Below, piece after piece: positions 10,929 to 23,295 of a stretch of 64,000 bases of DNA. The notes beneath the pieces were generated by a model, which was not told the DNA's origin, ran no database searches, and was given only the letters and a program-made list of their open reading frames with translations. Position numbers and translations under genes: made by a program. The stretch's first letter is position 1. The number at the start of each line of letters is the position of its first letter. This DNA is from Physcomitrium patens (Eukaryota; Streptophyta; Bryopsida; Funariales; Funariaceae), in assembly GCF_000002425.4 (NCBI RefSeq), contig NC_037270.1:10030494-10094493 (forward strand), given 5' to 3'.

Positions 10929-12685
10929 ATGGCCGGAGCGCCGGCCGATGCGCAGGGCAGCACCACGCTCAAAGCACTCGCCCCTGACAAGATCTCCACT
11001 TGCATCCTGCAATCCACCCACCTGCGGCGTAACTCCGCCCACACCGAGGTTTGTTCGAGGTTTTTGCTGTTGGGTGGGTTGGGGTGGGGGTGATGAATGG
11101 GTTTTTTCTTGGAACCCTAATTCGTTTCTGTGGTCGATTTGTAGTGGGCTATCTGGCGTCTTGGATGTTGGAAGTGGTGCGATCGTCGGGGGAGGTAGGA
11201 AGGAGGACACTGTAGTTGGGTTTAGTGTGGTGGCGCAATTGCATGTGAGGCGCGTTCTTGGTGCGATGCTGGAGGTTTAGTTCGATGCAGGGGTGCGTTG
11301 ATCATGGTGGAAGTTGGTTGCTGGGCTGCCTGTCGATGGAGGTTGGTGCACTGTAGGTACTGATGGTTCGGAGGATTTGAAACGTGGATCATCACCTTGT
11401 CGAGTGATGCAGCTCCATTGCTCTCTTCGTGACTTCGAGTTCGTTATTTGTGCGGCAGTCGGTTTTTACTGTCGCATGGCGGTATCCGATGTCTTGGCAT
11501 GTCTCTGCAAGTTTGTCGGTTGTTTGGACCTGGAATAGACCGCACTCTCTTGGTTGCATCTCTCCCGTAGCCTGACGCGCGCGCGCGCGCGCACACACAC
11601 ATACACACCCTCCTCCGCTCCCTTTTTGTTTATGCCTACTCACCATAGCCTTTTTATTCAATTGGTTGGAAATATCTCTTTTTGGATGATAGTAGTGCTC
11701 TATGGGATCTTCGCGCTTCCTGTTCGGGATGATGGTTTTCAACAGTTGTGGACCATATCTTTGAGAGACTTGTCTATTCTGTCTTTCGTCCGTCTTTGTT
11801 TTATCATCATTTATCCTGCACTACTTTTGGAACATTGTTGTTGCAAGGGAAATTTTCATTTTGATGTAATGGAACCTCTAGTGGTCACTGTATCCGAGAG
11901 CATGCCACGGTATGCTACTGTGAACAAAATGCCGGTAGATGTCTTTGTCGATTTAGATGTTTAAAATACTCTAATAGTTCTCGTTCTCGTACTGTCTTTA
12001 TGTTGTCAGATTGTAACTAAGGGCCCAAAGGATCTGTCCCTCAAAATTCCAACTGCCAAAACCACGGGTGAGGTAAGTCCTTGCATTGAGATATTTTCTG
12101 CATAATAATCTTATTCAGGACTTCATTTGTATATTCTGATATAGCGCGTTACTGCATAGGAGGAGGGTGTACTCAACAATTATGATCATTGGGAACCTCT
12201 TTTGTCTTTATGGGCGTGTAAGTTTTGGGGTCTTGATTGTGCACGCGTCCTAATTAAGCAGCAGCCGAGATTTCCCGAATTTGGAGAGGTCATCGATTTT
12301 TGGTTTTTTAACGTTTTGTTATTATCATTATATTTTCCCCCAGCTTCTGGAGAATATGCCATCTGCAATGGCAGCATTCGATTCTCACCTTGATAACGCA
12401 ATTCGAAGGTAAATCAAAGCAATCCTTTTTAATGCTAAATTTTCTCTGCATAACCCAAGTTCCCATAGTTTGTTTTTCTTAGTCTAAATCTGTTATTATG
12501 TACTCTTCTTTAACATGTTTGAAATTCACCTTGAAAATACAATTGCAATTCAAACTGTTCAAATTCTCATCTCGAGTGATTGGTGCAGTTCATCAATGCT
12601 GCAAGAGGTTCAATCCATTGTTATCGACAACCCACATATCCCACCAATTTCAAATGCCGTGCAAGATACAAGCAGTGATCGTTGA
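10929..12685 (+). CDS. Small four-exon gene, 114-residue protein of unknown function
   Basis: I assembled this by eye. Exon 1 is 10929-11048 (ATG, 40 codons, donor GAG|GTTTGT). Exon 2 is 12010-12072 (acceptor TTGTCAG, 21 codons, donor GAG|GTAAGT). Exon 3 is 12344-12408 (acceptor CCCCAG, donor AAG|GTAAAT). Exon 4 is 12589-12685 (acceptor GTGCAG, stop TGA). All junctions are GT-AG and the phases fit (0, 0, 2). The product begins MAGAPADAQGSTTLKALAPD, has a central block ending TAKTTGE, a probably helical LLENMPSAMAAFDSHLDNAI segment and a polar C-terminus. There is no signal peptide or membrane segment. I do not recognise the family. The short helical segment followed by SSSMLQEVQSIV could belong to a small coiled-coil subunit of a complex, but that is a guess. 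An extra small exon between 12073 and 12343 is not excluded. Confidence 0.6.
11574..11606. repeat. (CG)n(CA)n microsatellite in intron 1 of the small gene
   Basis: A CG run passes into a CA run inside the proposed first intron. Alternating purine-pyrimidine runs of this type can adopt Z-DNA. Any reading frame across it is low-complexity. Confidence 0.85.
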
Positions 12686-13258
12686 GTGATTTGGCAATCT
12701 TTCTGGAGTCCGTATTCATTACTGGGAGATGTGGTTTTTGGGACAGTGAGCACCGTGTTCATCCATTTGGGACTCTCTCATCGTTCCCTCATTCATGCCA
12801 TAGTCATTGGGAAAGTTCCTGCTACTTCGGACCACATGCGGATAGCTTACTAACAAAAACTTAAGCGGATTCTTCAGATCTTTGTCTACTTTAGTTCGTT
12901 CTTGCATGATAGTGCTCTAGACAGCCCGTTTCAGTTGGTTTTAGGCGCTTTTACGATTAGAAAGCTCTTTAGAGGATTTCAGAATGTGTGGGTGCGGCCT
13001 GCATCTTTCATGAACGAGGGCGCTTAATCGCAACTTGAATTCAGTTTTTGCTCATTACCCTGAGATTCTCTTCGACCTGAAGTTGCGAGGGCAGAGTGAC
13101 ACATCTCTTCGGGAAATTGAAGGAAAAACTGCTTAAGTCGAAAGCAGGGTCCCCTGAGTCAATTGTTTCAGCAATTGCAGTGTTGTGCAGGCAATGGGCT
13201 TATCCTGGTCATGGGATAGACATCATTCAAGCCCCTTTAAATTTAGTAGGAGATTGCT
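12686..13258 (+). promoter_or_regulatory. Intergenic spacer and apyrase 5' region
   Basis: About 570 bp between the stop of the small gene and the apyrase ATG. It must hold the 3' UTR of one gene and the promoter or leader of the next. A polypyrimidine-poor AG at about 13188 (GTTGTGCAG) could be a leader-intron acceptor. No decisive promoter motif was seen. Confidence 0.35.
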
Positions 13259-15665
13259 ATGGGTATAGGAGGTGGGAACAGTGGTAGCGTCCCACCAGCA
13301 CTTTCGCAACCCCCAAGGTGTCCTGTGCCAGTAAATATTTCTAGCGTATCGCCCTTGCAGTACGGTCGGGATGCTGTAAGCTTGCGAAACTCACTATCTG
13401 TTCCAGCATTTTCAACATATTTGAAGGTTGATCCTCCTGTTGAAAGTTCTGGTAATGGAGCGAGCACTGTGCCGGTTGCACCAAACCTCACCCCATTACA
13501 GACTAGAGAGGGGTTTCCTCCTCGAGTGCCCAAGTCCAGCAAGACTGGAGCAACTGGGGGTCTACCATCCAGTCCTAACTGGTGGTTTCCAGTGAAAGCA
13601 GCCACTGGATTTCTCTGTGCCGCAGTTTTGTTACTATATTTTGGGTTTCTTTTGGGGCAGTCGTATTGGAAGACAGATGCACTTCAATACGCTATAGTGA
13701 TCGATGGCGGAAGTACTGGTACTCGAGTGCATGTTTACGCTTGGGCGCACTCACCGAAAGACTCTCTTCCTGTGATGGTTAAACCTACTTACAGCCGTGA
13801 TGATAGTGCTCCGTGGTATAGGGTTCCTGGGCAACAGCGGGCCTACAAACGTGTGGAAACAGAACCTGGATTGGACAAAACACTGAATGATGAGATAGCT
13901 GTACAGCACGCACTCCAGCCTCTATTAGACTGGGCGGAGAAGCAGATACCTCCTTATGCCCGTGGATCAACAAGATTGTTCCTCCTAGCTACTGCCGGAT
14001 TGCGGAGGTTGCCTAGAACCCAGAGTGACTCTATTCTCGATAGTGCATTTTCGGTTCTTCAGAGATCTCCTTTCATGTGCCAACGTAAGTGGGTGAAAGT
14101 CATAAGTGGTGTAGAGGAAGCATATTACGGTTGGATAGCTCTCAATTACAATCTGGGTCGATTGGGTCATACGTCTAAGGTGCCAAGTGTTGGGACATTG
14201 GATCTCGGGGGTTCTTCGTTTCAAGTAACCTTCGAGCCAGAAGGGGTCACTCAAGCGTACGGTGTGAATATCAGTGTTGGAACTACAGATCACAATCTTT
14301 ATGCGGTTTCCCACGCGGGATATGGACTGAATGACGCATTTGAGAAATCAGTAGCGCAGTTATTGCGGCCACAAGCGTCAGGATATAGTGCGGTTGTAGC
14401 GGCTACGAATGGACTGGTAGAGCTGGAGCACCCTTGTTTACATAAAGGTTACAGGAGACCCTATGTGTGCTCCACTCATTGTATGTTGCCACCTTTGGCA
14501 TTTGGAAGTCAAAGTGATGGCTTGAGGGACCGAGTTGCCCAGGTGGAGTTGGTAGGAGGTGCTAATTGGAAGGCATGTCAGGCGCTTGTCGAAAAGGTTG
14601 TAAACAGCTCACACATGGAGATTTGCCCTTCTGCCTCCTGCGCTCTTGGGAAATATCAACCATCATCTGAGGGTAATTTCTATGGGCTTGCTGGATTTTT
14701 TGTTGTGTACAAATTTTTTGGATTGAAAGGTAATGCTCCGCTAGGAAGGTTACTCAAGAAAGGACAGAAGTACTGTGAACTGAATTGGAAAGAAGTTCAA
14801 GCGAAAGTGGGTGCGCAGCCCAGTATTGACCAGTATTGCTTCCGAGCCCCTTACGTCGCTGCTTTGCTACGACAAGGCTTGCACCTTCGAGATGATCAAG
14901 TAACAATTGGTTCAGGAGATTTTGCGTGGACACTTGGGGCTGCTCTATGGGAAGCTGGTGCTCTGATCCCTGTTCAGACAGAGGCAGAAAAGATTGTCCA
15001 AGCCAGTTTCTCAAACACTCGGATTGCTGTCTCAGTTGCACTCCTTCTGTTGTTATTTCTCATTCTTGGAATTATTACCCGCCATCTGCTTAGAATACTG
15101 CGGCCACGACGTCGGTCCTATTCATATTTGCCCCGCTTCAATTCTTTGACATCTGCTCCAGGTGGCCCTCACTGGATACAACTCCCGTTGAGGACACACG
15201 GGCGTCTCGGCGGCCTCACGGTGAATGGCTTTGGACGTGGTGAGCTAGGTCTGTCTCTTGATGGCTTTGTTAGCCAGCTGCCTAGCTCAAAGAATGATGT
15301 CAGATGTTATGATGTCTACACGTGTATCGCTTGTATCGCATATTTGAACTTCAATCTTCTAGCTTAACCTTTTTTAACGTTTGTATCTTGCAGGTGATGA
15401 TGGAGTCAAGATGCCACATAGTCCAGTTCCGGATGTACATGGCCTTCACAATCCAGCTTTCGGCTCCGTAGCATTTAATGGCTCCATTATCGATCGCGAG
15501 GGTGTACAGTTATCAATCACTGGCATTGGAGCTACGGCACCTGACCGTCATCAGAAATCAACTGGGAAAGTTCAGCACAAAGGAGGCTATCTGCAGAGTC
15601 GACGGACCCAGTCCCGCGAAGATCTTAGTTATTGCGTCTCAGACCTCCATGGTGCTAGAGTCTGA
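13259..15665 (+). CDS. APY7-like: Apyrase (GDA1/CD39 family), APY7-like, two exons
   Basis: Nucleoside di/triphosphate hydrolase of the GDA1/CD39 family. The start at 13259 is fixed by an in-frame TAG 12 bp upstream. The main exon runs to 15239, then an intron (15240-15393, donor GTG|GTGAGC, acceptor TTGCAG) and exon 2 (15394-15665), giving 750 residues. Apyrase conserved regions are visible: VIDGGSTGTRVHVY (about 147-160), LATAGLRRL, VKVISGVEEAYYGWIALNY, GTLDLGGSSFQVTFE and IGSGDFAWTLGAA. Predicted membrane segments lie at about 114-133 and 589-608, so the catalytic domain is flanked by two helices as in Golgi/endomembrane apyrases. The N-terminal Ser/Pro-rich tail of about 110 residues would be cytosolic. 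The spliced C-terminus has QSRRTQSREDLS, similar to the end of Arabidopsis APY7, which supports both the intron and the assignment. Reading through the intron would give a 702-residue product with an unrelated end. Confidence 0.9.
15240..15393 (+). other. Intron of the apyrase gene (154 bp)
   Basis: The donor GTGAGC and acceptor TTGCAG restore the frame (phase 1) and join a Gly codon to exon 2. The other GT sites nearby either give the wrong phase or a poor donor (GAT|GTCTAC at 15315). Confidence 0.8.
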
Positions 15666-16840
15666 GAAAGTGAGTTTCGCTTTGCCAACGGCTTTCACCA
15701 TTTTGTATTTTATAAATCATAACATCTACCACTCTTTCAACCCATGTCTGACTATGTTCCGATGATTGCTTAACTGAGCTCTCAGGTGTACTTTGTCATG
15801 GCTATTTCTGGTTTTTACGTGGGTGTCTTGATGTCAAAAAAATATTTGGTTTGGGTCATTTATGGAACACAAAATGGGAATACTCTACCTGTCACCACAT
15901 GCACTGGCTTACGACAATCCGTTCAAACTGGTTGAGAGTTTTGGGAATCCTCTCAAAGTACTGTTGGTGTGACCTCTTTCAAATAATCTTATAACCCTTC
16001 CGACCAAGCTTAACAGTTCAAGGACTTGGGATAGAAGGTTTTAATCTTATGTGATGTTTGGAAAACTATAAATAGTTGTTCTTTGCAAGTTTTGTAACAT
16101 TATAAAGAACAATGAAAATTCCCAAAGTTTTTTTTTATACATAATTTCATTTGTGACCAACAAGAGTTAGTAGATAACTATATCAAATTAAGATTTACTT
16201 GTACAAGAAAACATAAATTACAGCTATGTTTGTTATCAATGTATGAGTCCTTATTCAATGTATGGCACAATCAATGGCCATTAAAATGCACCAATTATCT
16301 ATGCAAGTTGACATGAACTTGATTGGATCTATAATCCGAACTCCACTCCATAAATGATTTGAATAGAAAAATTGTAATAAGTTGAACTAGTACCATATTA
16401 AACAAGTCACCAAATTATTGACACTTATTACATGATTTGCAAAAAATGAACACATCATTGACAAAAGAGAGGCCTTCTATTGTAGGCCTTCTATTGTAGG
16501 TGCATAGTTTTGTGCTTCAAGATTTGGTTTTAAACCTAGTTCATAACCAACCTTCTATGGGTTTTGATTTAAGATTTATTTAAGTAATTATTGGTGATTT
16601 TTATTCTTTATTTCTACTTTAAGATGCTTGTAATACTATTTTTTCTTATCTATCTTTTTCAAGCCCTGTTTATAGTTCTATATACCATTTAAAAGTTTTT
16701 ATTTTTTTTAAAAAATATTAGCATTCATTAATTTTAATACCTCGTTTAATATTATTTATGATTTTAAAAATAAATTTCTGATATATATTAAAATGAACTC
16801 TTCTTTAATATAATACTTTTCTTCTCTTTTACTTAATAGT
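15666..16840. other. Apyrase 3' flank and AT-rich spacer
   Basis: The first 200-300 bp probably hold the 3' UTR. The rest is AT-rich with no gene. A 15-bp duplication (GGCCTTCTATTGTAG twice) lies near 16471-16500. Confidence 0.5.
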
Positions 16841-16920
16841 CATCTTACAACACAATAATAATACCAAAATATATTTGAATATCTTATAAATTAATGCAAA
16901 CATGATATTGGTGGACACAT
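16841..16920 (+). mobile_element. B4 (left part): chromodomain relic of an older family-B element
   Basis: The last about 60 bp align with the chromodomain coding region of B3 (TGAATATCTT... then GATATTGGTGGACACAT, against GATATTAGTGAGCGCACAT in B3). The same frame resumes at 23296 on the other side of B2 with ACTTGGAATCC, against CATGGGAGCC in B3. This shows that B2 interrupted a pre-existing plus-strand family-B copy. How far B4 extends to the left of 16841 is unclear. Confidence 0.65.
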
Positions 16921-17464
16921 TGTCAAAGACACAAACATGAAGAAGATACATAAACTCATGGAATCTATGTTAAAAGGAAAGTGACAAAATAAAAGAAAGT
17001 ATGTATATTCAAGAAAGAATTGGAATGGCTATTGTCAAAGACTAAAAAACATAAGACTCTTGAAACTAAACTGAAAGCAAGAAAGGAGTTGACAAGAATG
17101 AGGAAGGCCTCACTCTTGCCTCTATATATACTACTTAACTAAGAACTATGTGGTGACATGCTCTAGGACCTCTAATACGCATCCAACTTGCAGGACATAT
17201 GTCTAATTTGCAAGGCAAGTTTCCTAGGTGTGTGCCATATGTCCAACTTTTACTACAAGTGGTGAACATGTTGACACATGGCCTCTTTGTTGGCCAAAAT
17301 TTCAACCTACCAATCACCTATAGACATGTATAAAGGCAAAGCAACATCTATGAAGCTTCTAGGAAGCTTTTCACAAGATAATATCATATTTATCTACTTT
17401 GACTTATTTCTACCTATTCTTATTATCTAGATTATTATCAAGATAAATATGTATGTTTGTGATA
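16921..17464 (-). repeat. B2 LTR (element 3' end)
   Basis: It aligns along its length with the B3 LTRs. The hairpin next to TATA (17096-17121) has arms with one A-C mismatch, and the TATATATA box follows on the plus strand. Confidence 0.85.
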
Positions 17465-17504
17465 TTATCCCCCCTTCTAGAGATGAGTTCCACGTGGAAC
17501 AATG

Positions 17505-17932
17505 ATTATATATTGATGAAGCCCAAGATGTGCCGAACTATATTTGCCACATACTCTGACCTTTGTTTCCTTCAAAGGTAGTTGATAGATTCCTTCAACC
17601 ATTGATAATGTTCCATACCACGGCGAGAAGACCACCCTAATAATTGATCAATATTGAGGCCTTCATTACTTCTTTCAAATAAAACATTACTAATACCATC
17701 AAGAATGGTTCTTACCTCCAAAAGTATTACTAAACACCGAGTGTTCCTTCCAAGGTCATGGTACCAAACGCATTATATCTTGTCATCTATTCGAGGAAGA
17801 ATATGTTGTTCTTGAGGATCTTCATCTCAATTTTGCTGTCTCAAAAGTTGTGATAGTTGCAATGTCTCGTCTGATAGCTCAGTAAATGATAGCTTTTGAG
17901 TTGAATCTACTGGTTGTTGATTCTCTATCTCA
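17505..17932 (-). pseudogene. B2 accessory ORF relic
   Basis: It aligns with the B3 frame at 57709-58131. It retains CAA at the codon where B3 has TAA (CTCAAAAGCTATC), and blocks for the IDGEIQ-x-VWYHDLGRD segment and the REQRSEYVANT segment. Several substitutions create stops, for example in the GHYRWL region. Confidence 0.65.
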
Positions 17933-18059
17933 TAAGCACTAAAAAATCCAAAGAAACAATGATACAAGATAGAATGAAATTGCCATTGGGCTTGCTTTAT
18001 TTTATAGCAAAGAATTTCATGACTCTTCATCTTGATTTTAATGGATGTCATTGATGAAA

Positions 18060-21000
18060 AGTTTTAAATTTGGTTGATGCATTTGCTAGATTTCTGAATG
18101 GCTCACATGCATATTCATTAATGTCATATCTACGCCAATGTACCAAATATTCTAACCTATTTTGAGGCTGCATTGAATCTAAGACTTCTTCCACTTCAAA
18201 TTCTTCATTATTATATACTTCTATAGGAGGTGGTGGCATTTGTCTCCTTTCTTGTATATCCATTGCCTTGTATGGCTTAAGTAAAGACACATGGAATACA
18301 TGATGGATTTTTATAGACTCCGATAGGTATAATCAATAAACAATTAGTTTGATCTATTTACAAATGGAAAATGGTCTAAGCCTATTATAATCTAGCTTAT
18401 CACAAAGACAAATAGTTTTAATATTACGACAAAGTAATCATACTTTATCTTCTATATGGAATTGGGATTGTTTTTTATGATAGACATCTGCATTGGCTTT
18501 TTGTCGTTCTTGAGCTTCTTTTAATTGTGCCTTCATTATTGCATGTAGCTCTGACAATCAATTTGCTACATCTTCTGCCATAAGATTATCAACTTTTGAA
18601 AAGTCAAAAGTGTCAAATCATGAATGATAATCATAATTAGAAAAGAAAGATATTTGTTGAGTAGAAGAATGTACCGAATTATTACAAGTAAACTTTGCCA
18701 ATGGCAAAAGAATTGTTCAATCATCTTGTTGATAGTTGATGGTACACCTCAAATACTATTCTAAAACTTGATTTATCCATTCTGTTTGTCCATCAATTTG
18801 AGGGTGGAAAGCCAAAGATAGTTTTATATCCTTCTTCAATATTTTGAAAAGAATTCTCCAAAATCTTGATTAAAACTGTGTTCTTTTATTTGATATAATA
18901 TCCCTTGGTAATCTATGATAGCAATAGATGTTGTGAAAGAAGAGATTAGCTGTTCCTTCACATGTGATAGATTTTGTACATGGTACAAAATGTGCCATTT
19001 TCATCAAACAATCTATAATCACGAATATGGAATCATATGAACTTGAAATTGAAAGATCTATGATAAAATCTATAGAGATAAAAGACCATGGTTGTTCTAA
19101 TATAGGTAATGGTTGGAAGATCCATAAGATTGATGATAAGGAGTTTTTGATCTTGAAGAAACATCACATGTCTGCACAAACTCTTTAACAGCCTTCCACA
19201 TTTGAAACCACCAAAAATCTCTAGATATAAGCTCCAAAGGCTTATTATATCCAAAATGTCCTGCTACACAGAAATTGTGATGATCTTCAAGAGTATGTAA
19301 TTCTGCTTCTTCTTTTGAAACATATAAGCGTCTTTTGAAATAGAGTAGGTTCTCTTTAATCTCAAACTTGGAACTATCTAGAGACTTAAAAGAATTGTTT
19401 TTAATATCATAAACAAGAAGGTGTGTAGACATACTTGCTTAGTTCTGCTTGAGAAAAGTACAATCAACAATCAATGTTGATTTCATTGCTTAGAGGTGAA
19501 ATTATTTTGGCTTCAATAAAATTATCTTTTGTTAGTCAAAATCTGATTTTCATTCTTTTGGTATAAGATAAGAACCTCTAGAAAGGACATCAAACAAAGC
19601 TTGTTGTTTTCTTAGTCGATAAGTGATATTGAACTCAAATCTTCACAAAGACATGCTCCAACGAGCTTGGCAATGATTCAAAATACATGCTAATATGAAA
19701 TACTCGAGGTTCTTGTGATTAATATATACAATGATTGGACTTGAAGTACCTTCTAAATAGTGATGCCATTCTTGAAAAGGATCTATGATTGCAAAAAGTT
19801 CCTTGTCGTAGATCTCATAATTAATCTCTACTGCTGAAAATTTTCTTGAATACAAAGCTATTAGATGAAGTTTGTCGTCTGCTCCTATTTGTAACAAGAC
19901 TACACCCAAGGCAAAGTCAAATGTATTTGTCTCTATAAAAAATACTTAAAAAAAGTCGATGCAATGCAAGATTGGCATAAAAGTAAAAGCTTTTTTCAAA
20001 GCTTCAAATGATGCTTTTGCTTCTTTATTCCACTCGAGCTTGATTTTATAAGTTAAGCATATAAAAGGCGCTGTAACTTGAAAAAAGTTCTTGATGAAGA
20101 TCTGATAGTAATTGACAAATCTCAAAAAGTATTGTACATTTCTTATTGTTTTTGAAATCTTCTAATTCATGATTGTGTGATTTTTTTTAAAATCCATCAT
20201 TTGACCATTGTTTGAAATGATGTATCCTAAGAAGTCAACTTGAGTAGTGTAGAATATATACTTTTCCATCTTGATGTACAATTCTGCATCTCTAAGTTTT
20301 TGTAACACATGACGAACATGAATTTCATGTTTTTTTTGGCTTTTTTAGAATAGATTAAAAGATCAATTAAGTAATAGACAATAAAATCATCCACAAACTC
20401 ATGAAAAATATCATTCATAAGATGTTGAAAAGTAGTTGATGCATTCATGAGTCCAAAAGGCATGAAAATATATTCAAAGTATCCATATCTTATTCGAAAT
20501 GCAGTCTTCCATTCATCTCCTTCTTTAATGTGGACTAGATTGTATGTTCTTTGTAGATCTATTTTTGTATAGATCGTAGAAAAATTTAATTGATCAAAAA
20601 GTCTAGATATCAGAGGTAGAAGATATCTATTCTTGATAGTAATCTTATTGAGTCTTCAATAATCCACACAGTTATAATGATCCAATTTTTTTCTTTACAA
20701 ATAAGATAAGAACTTCTGCAAGAGATTTTGAATGACATATGAAATTCTTGGCCAAGTTCTCATCAATATACTTCTTGAGTTCAGCCAATTCATTTTGTGA
20801 TAAATTATAGATTGGACCAAATAGCAGCTGAGTTCTTTCTTTAAGATCGATTGAGAAATCATAAAGATGATGCTCTGAGAAAATAACGGTATTCTTCTTC
20901 TCAAAAATATCTTTAAAATCTTGATATTGACTTGGAATTTTACTTGAAATCTTTCCATCATTTAAAATGGGTGTGGCATAAATAAAAAAAGACGATCTTT

Positions 21001-21570
21001 CTTTTATAGATTGCAAAAAAGTTTTTTACACATACAAGTACAAGTTTGGCTATACTAAACTTATGGCTTTCTATTGGAATAGAAAAACTTTTAATGATGT
21101 TTGAAAAAAAAGTCAAGCTTACGGAAAATCCAATCTATCACAAGATTATATTTTTCTAGCCATGATGAACCTAAAATGACTAAATTAGAGGAAGATCTAA
21201 TTATATTAAAAATTATGCGACTATTATGACCATTTATTATTACATCTATACTAAATATTTTATGAGTAACATCTCTAAAAGATAACAAACGACCGTCTAT
21301 GACTTCTACGTATATATGTTTAGTTTTTTTTATTAATTATATATTATGACTTTTAACAAATTCTTCATCTAAAAAATAAGTTGAGGCTCCTGAATCTATT
21401 AAGGTAGAAGCTTTGTAATTATTAGATCCTAAATGCACATCTATTGTAAAATAAGGAGACGGTTTTGAGGAGAAAATAAGACCTTCATTAGGAATTGTAT
21501 AAGATTCTAAGTGCGCGGTTCCTATTATAGTTGCCAAATTTGTTTTCCAACATATTTTCATCTTTGACAA
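18060..21570 (-). pseudogene. B2 pol relic (protease, RT, RNase H, integrase, chromodomain)
   Basis: Fragments keep clear pol signatures. They include LIDSGASTYFLDEEF (protease active site, about 21400), the [20 protein letters not shown] and [16 protein letters not shown] segments of RT (about 20460-20330, YLDD changed to YLID), GVVLLQ...RKFSAVEINYEIYDKELFAI of RNase H, integrase CxxC DVSSRSK, and EVEEVLDSMQPQNRLEYLVHW of the chromodomain. The many stops and frameshifts make it inactive. Confidence 0.85.
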
Positions 21571-21589
21571 TAGTACTCCTCATTTTGTA

Positions 21590-22579
21590 GTTGTGCCATT
21601 TCTTTGGACAATATTCAAGAGTGTACTTAGTTTTTCCACAATATAAACATATTCCTTCTTGATGACAACGAGACTTTGCTTATTCAATAAGAGGTTTAAA
21701 ATGTACTACATCAATTTGCATATCTTCTACTTCCAAATATTTAGATTGAAAAGTTATTGGTGTTGTCATTGAATTATAATAATATTGAGATTTTCTTGTG
21801 TGATTCTTAAATCAAAATTCAAAAAGTCGATTATCACATTTCACAGCAAAGTCAATTGTTTGACTTAATGTTTGAAGATCAGGTAAATTAAACATCAATT
21901 TTTTTACTTCATATTGTAATCCTTAGAGAAATTTGCTGATGAAAGCTGCATCATTCCACTTGATATCTATTGCTAATTATCAAAATTATAAAGCGTATAA
22001 TATCACTAATTAATTATTTTGTTGTAAGATACAAATCTTGTTGGTTGCAATACGGATTGCATGATGTTTTCCATACATAGATTAAAACTCTACTAAGAAT
22101 GCTTCTAAATTATCTAATATTAGTTTTTGTCATTCAAGAAATGATGAAAACGATAATAAAGAAAAACTTGAAAATAGTATTTCAATAAACTTGACTTGTG
22201 ATCCTTGAGTTGGATAACTTTGAGATTGTAGTTCAATCACTAGTTGTATCTAATTGATGAATCCTTGAAACTTAGATCTTGTGCCATCAAATTTCTCAAG
22301 CAATCAAATTTTTGATTCCTTAAAACTTGAATGATGTTCTATTGTAGGAACAATAGTATGGCTTGGTGTAGATGTTGAAGCAACTCCAATCATATCTATA
22401 TCTTCATTGCTCGATAATCTTGTTGCTTCTTGTGGTGGTAGATTGAGTTGATGTATTTCAAGTATTAATTCGTTCATTTGCTCTTGCATTTCAGCCATTG
22501 TAATCTTCATTTCAGCAAGCTCTACTATGCTACTACAATAAAAAGAAAGGTGTCTATTCTCACATAATTTGATATTCAA
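21590..22579 (-). pseudogene. B2 gag relic
   Basis: The N-terminal part (about 22500-22304) keeps EMKITMAEMQEQMNELILEIHQLNLPPQ, like the coiled N-terminus of B3 gag. Downstream blocks match QAIDFAVKCDNQLFEF and the Cys-rich knuckle region, but stops and indels break the frame repeatedly. Confidence 0.75.
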
Positions 22580-22750
22580 GAATCAAAAAAAAAAATAAAA
22601 AAAAATAAAAAAATTTAAAAATAATATCAATTTAAAAGAGGGTAATCCACAACTTATAATATGCTTATGTCTTATCAAGAAAAAGGGATAATCCACTCTT
22701 AATCAAAAAAAGACATAACTTTGATATTGTATGTACATTCTTGTCAAATT

Positions 22751-23295
22751 TATCAAGGTTACAAACTAGAAGAAGATACATAAATTTATAGAATTTGTAT
22801 CAAAAAGAAAGTGACAAAATAAAAGAAAGTATGTATATTCAAGGAAGAACTAAAATGACTATTCCTAAAGACTAAAAAAACATAAGACTCTTGAAACTAA
22901 ACTAAAAGCAAGAAAGGAGTTGACAAGAGTGAGGAAGGCCTCACTCTTGCCTCTATATATATTACTTAACTAAGAATTATGTAGCAACATGTTTTAGGAC
23001 CTCTAATACACATCCAACTTGTAGAACATATGTCTAATTTGCAAATCAAGTTTCCTAAGTGTGCACCATATGTCCAACTTATACTACAAGTAGTCAACAT
23101 GTTGATACATGGCCTCTTTTTTGGCCAAGTTTTCAACCTACCAATCACCTATAGACATGTATAAAGGCAAAGCATCGTCTATAAAGCTTCTAAGAAGCTT
23201 TTCACAAGATATTATTAAATTTATCTACTTTGACTTATTTCTACATAATCTTCTTATCTGGATAATTATCAGGATAAATATGTATATCTGTGATA
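22751..23295 (-). repeat. B2 LTR (element 5' end)
   Basis: 545 bp. Its TATA-proximal hairpin (22925-22950) is a perfect 11-bp stem, arms CAAGAGTGAGG and CCTCACTCTTG around AAGG. It differs from the B3 stem by a compensatory pair change. Confidence 0.85.

Larger units (their letters stand above)
16921..23295 (-). mobile_element. B2: decayed full-length family-B Ty3/gypsy element nested in B4
   Basis: LTRs lie at 16921-17464 (3' LTR in element orientation) and 22751-23295 (5' LTR), both close to the 530 bp of B3. Between them, on the minus strand, are gag relics (22579-21590), protease and RT, RNase H, integrase and chromodomain relics (21570-18060), the accessory ORF relic (about 17932-17505) and a polypurine tract next to 17464. 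Many stops and small indels interrupt every frame. Flanking 5-mers are CACAT (16916-16920) and TACTT (23296-23300), a target duplication with two substitutions, and both flanks belong to the same family-B chromodomain sequence. Confidence 0.85.

Noticed and set aside
10653-11210. 185-codon minus-strand frame across the promoter and exon 1 of the small gene
   Set aside because: GC-rich composition makes stop-free frames likely. The plus strand has an exon set with consistent splice sites and phase.
13243-15041. Several minus-strand frames of 60-120 codons
   Set aside because: Shadows of the apyrase coding sequence.
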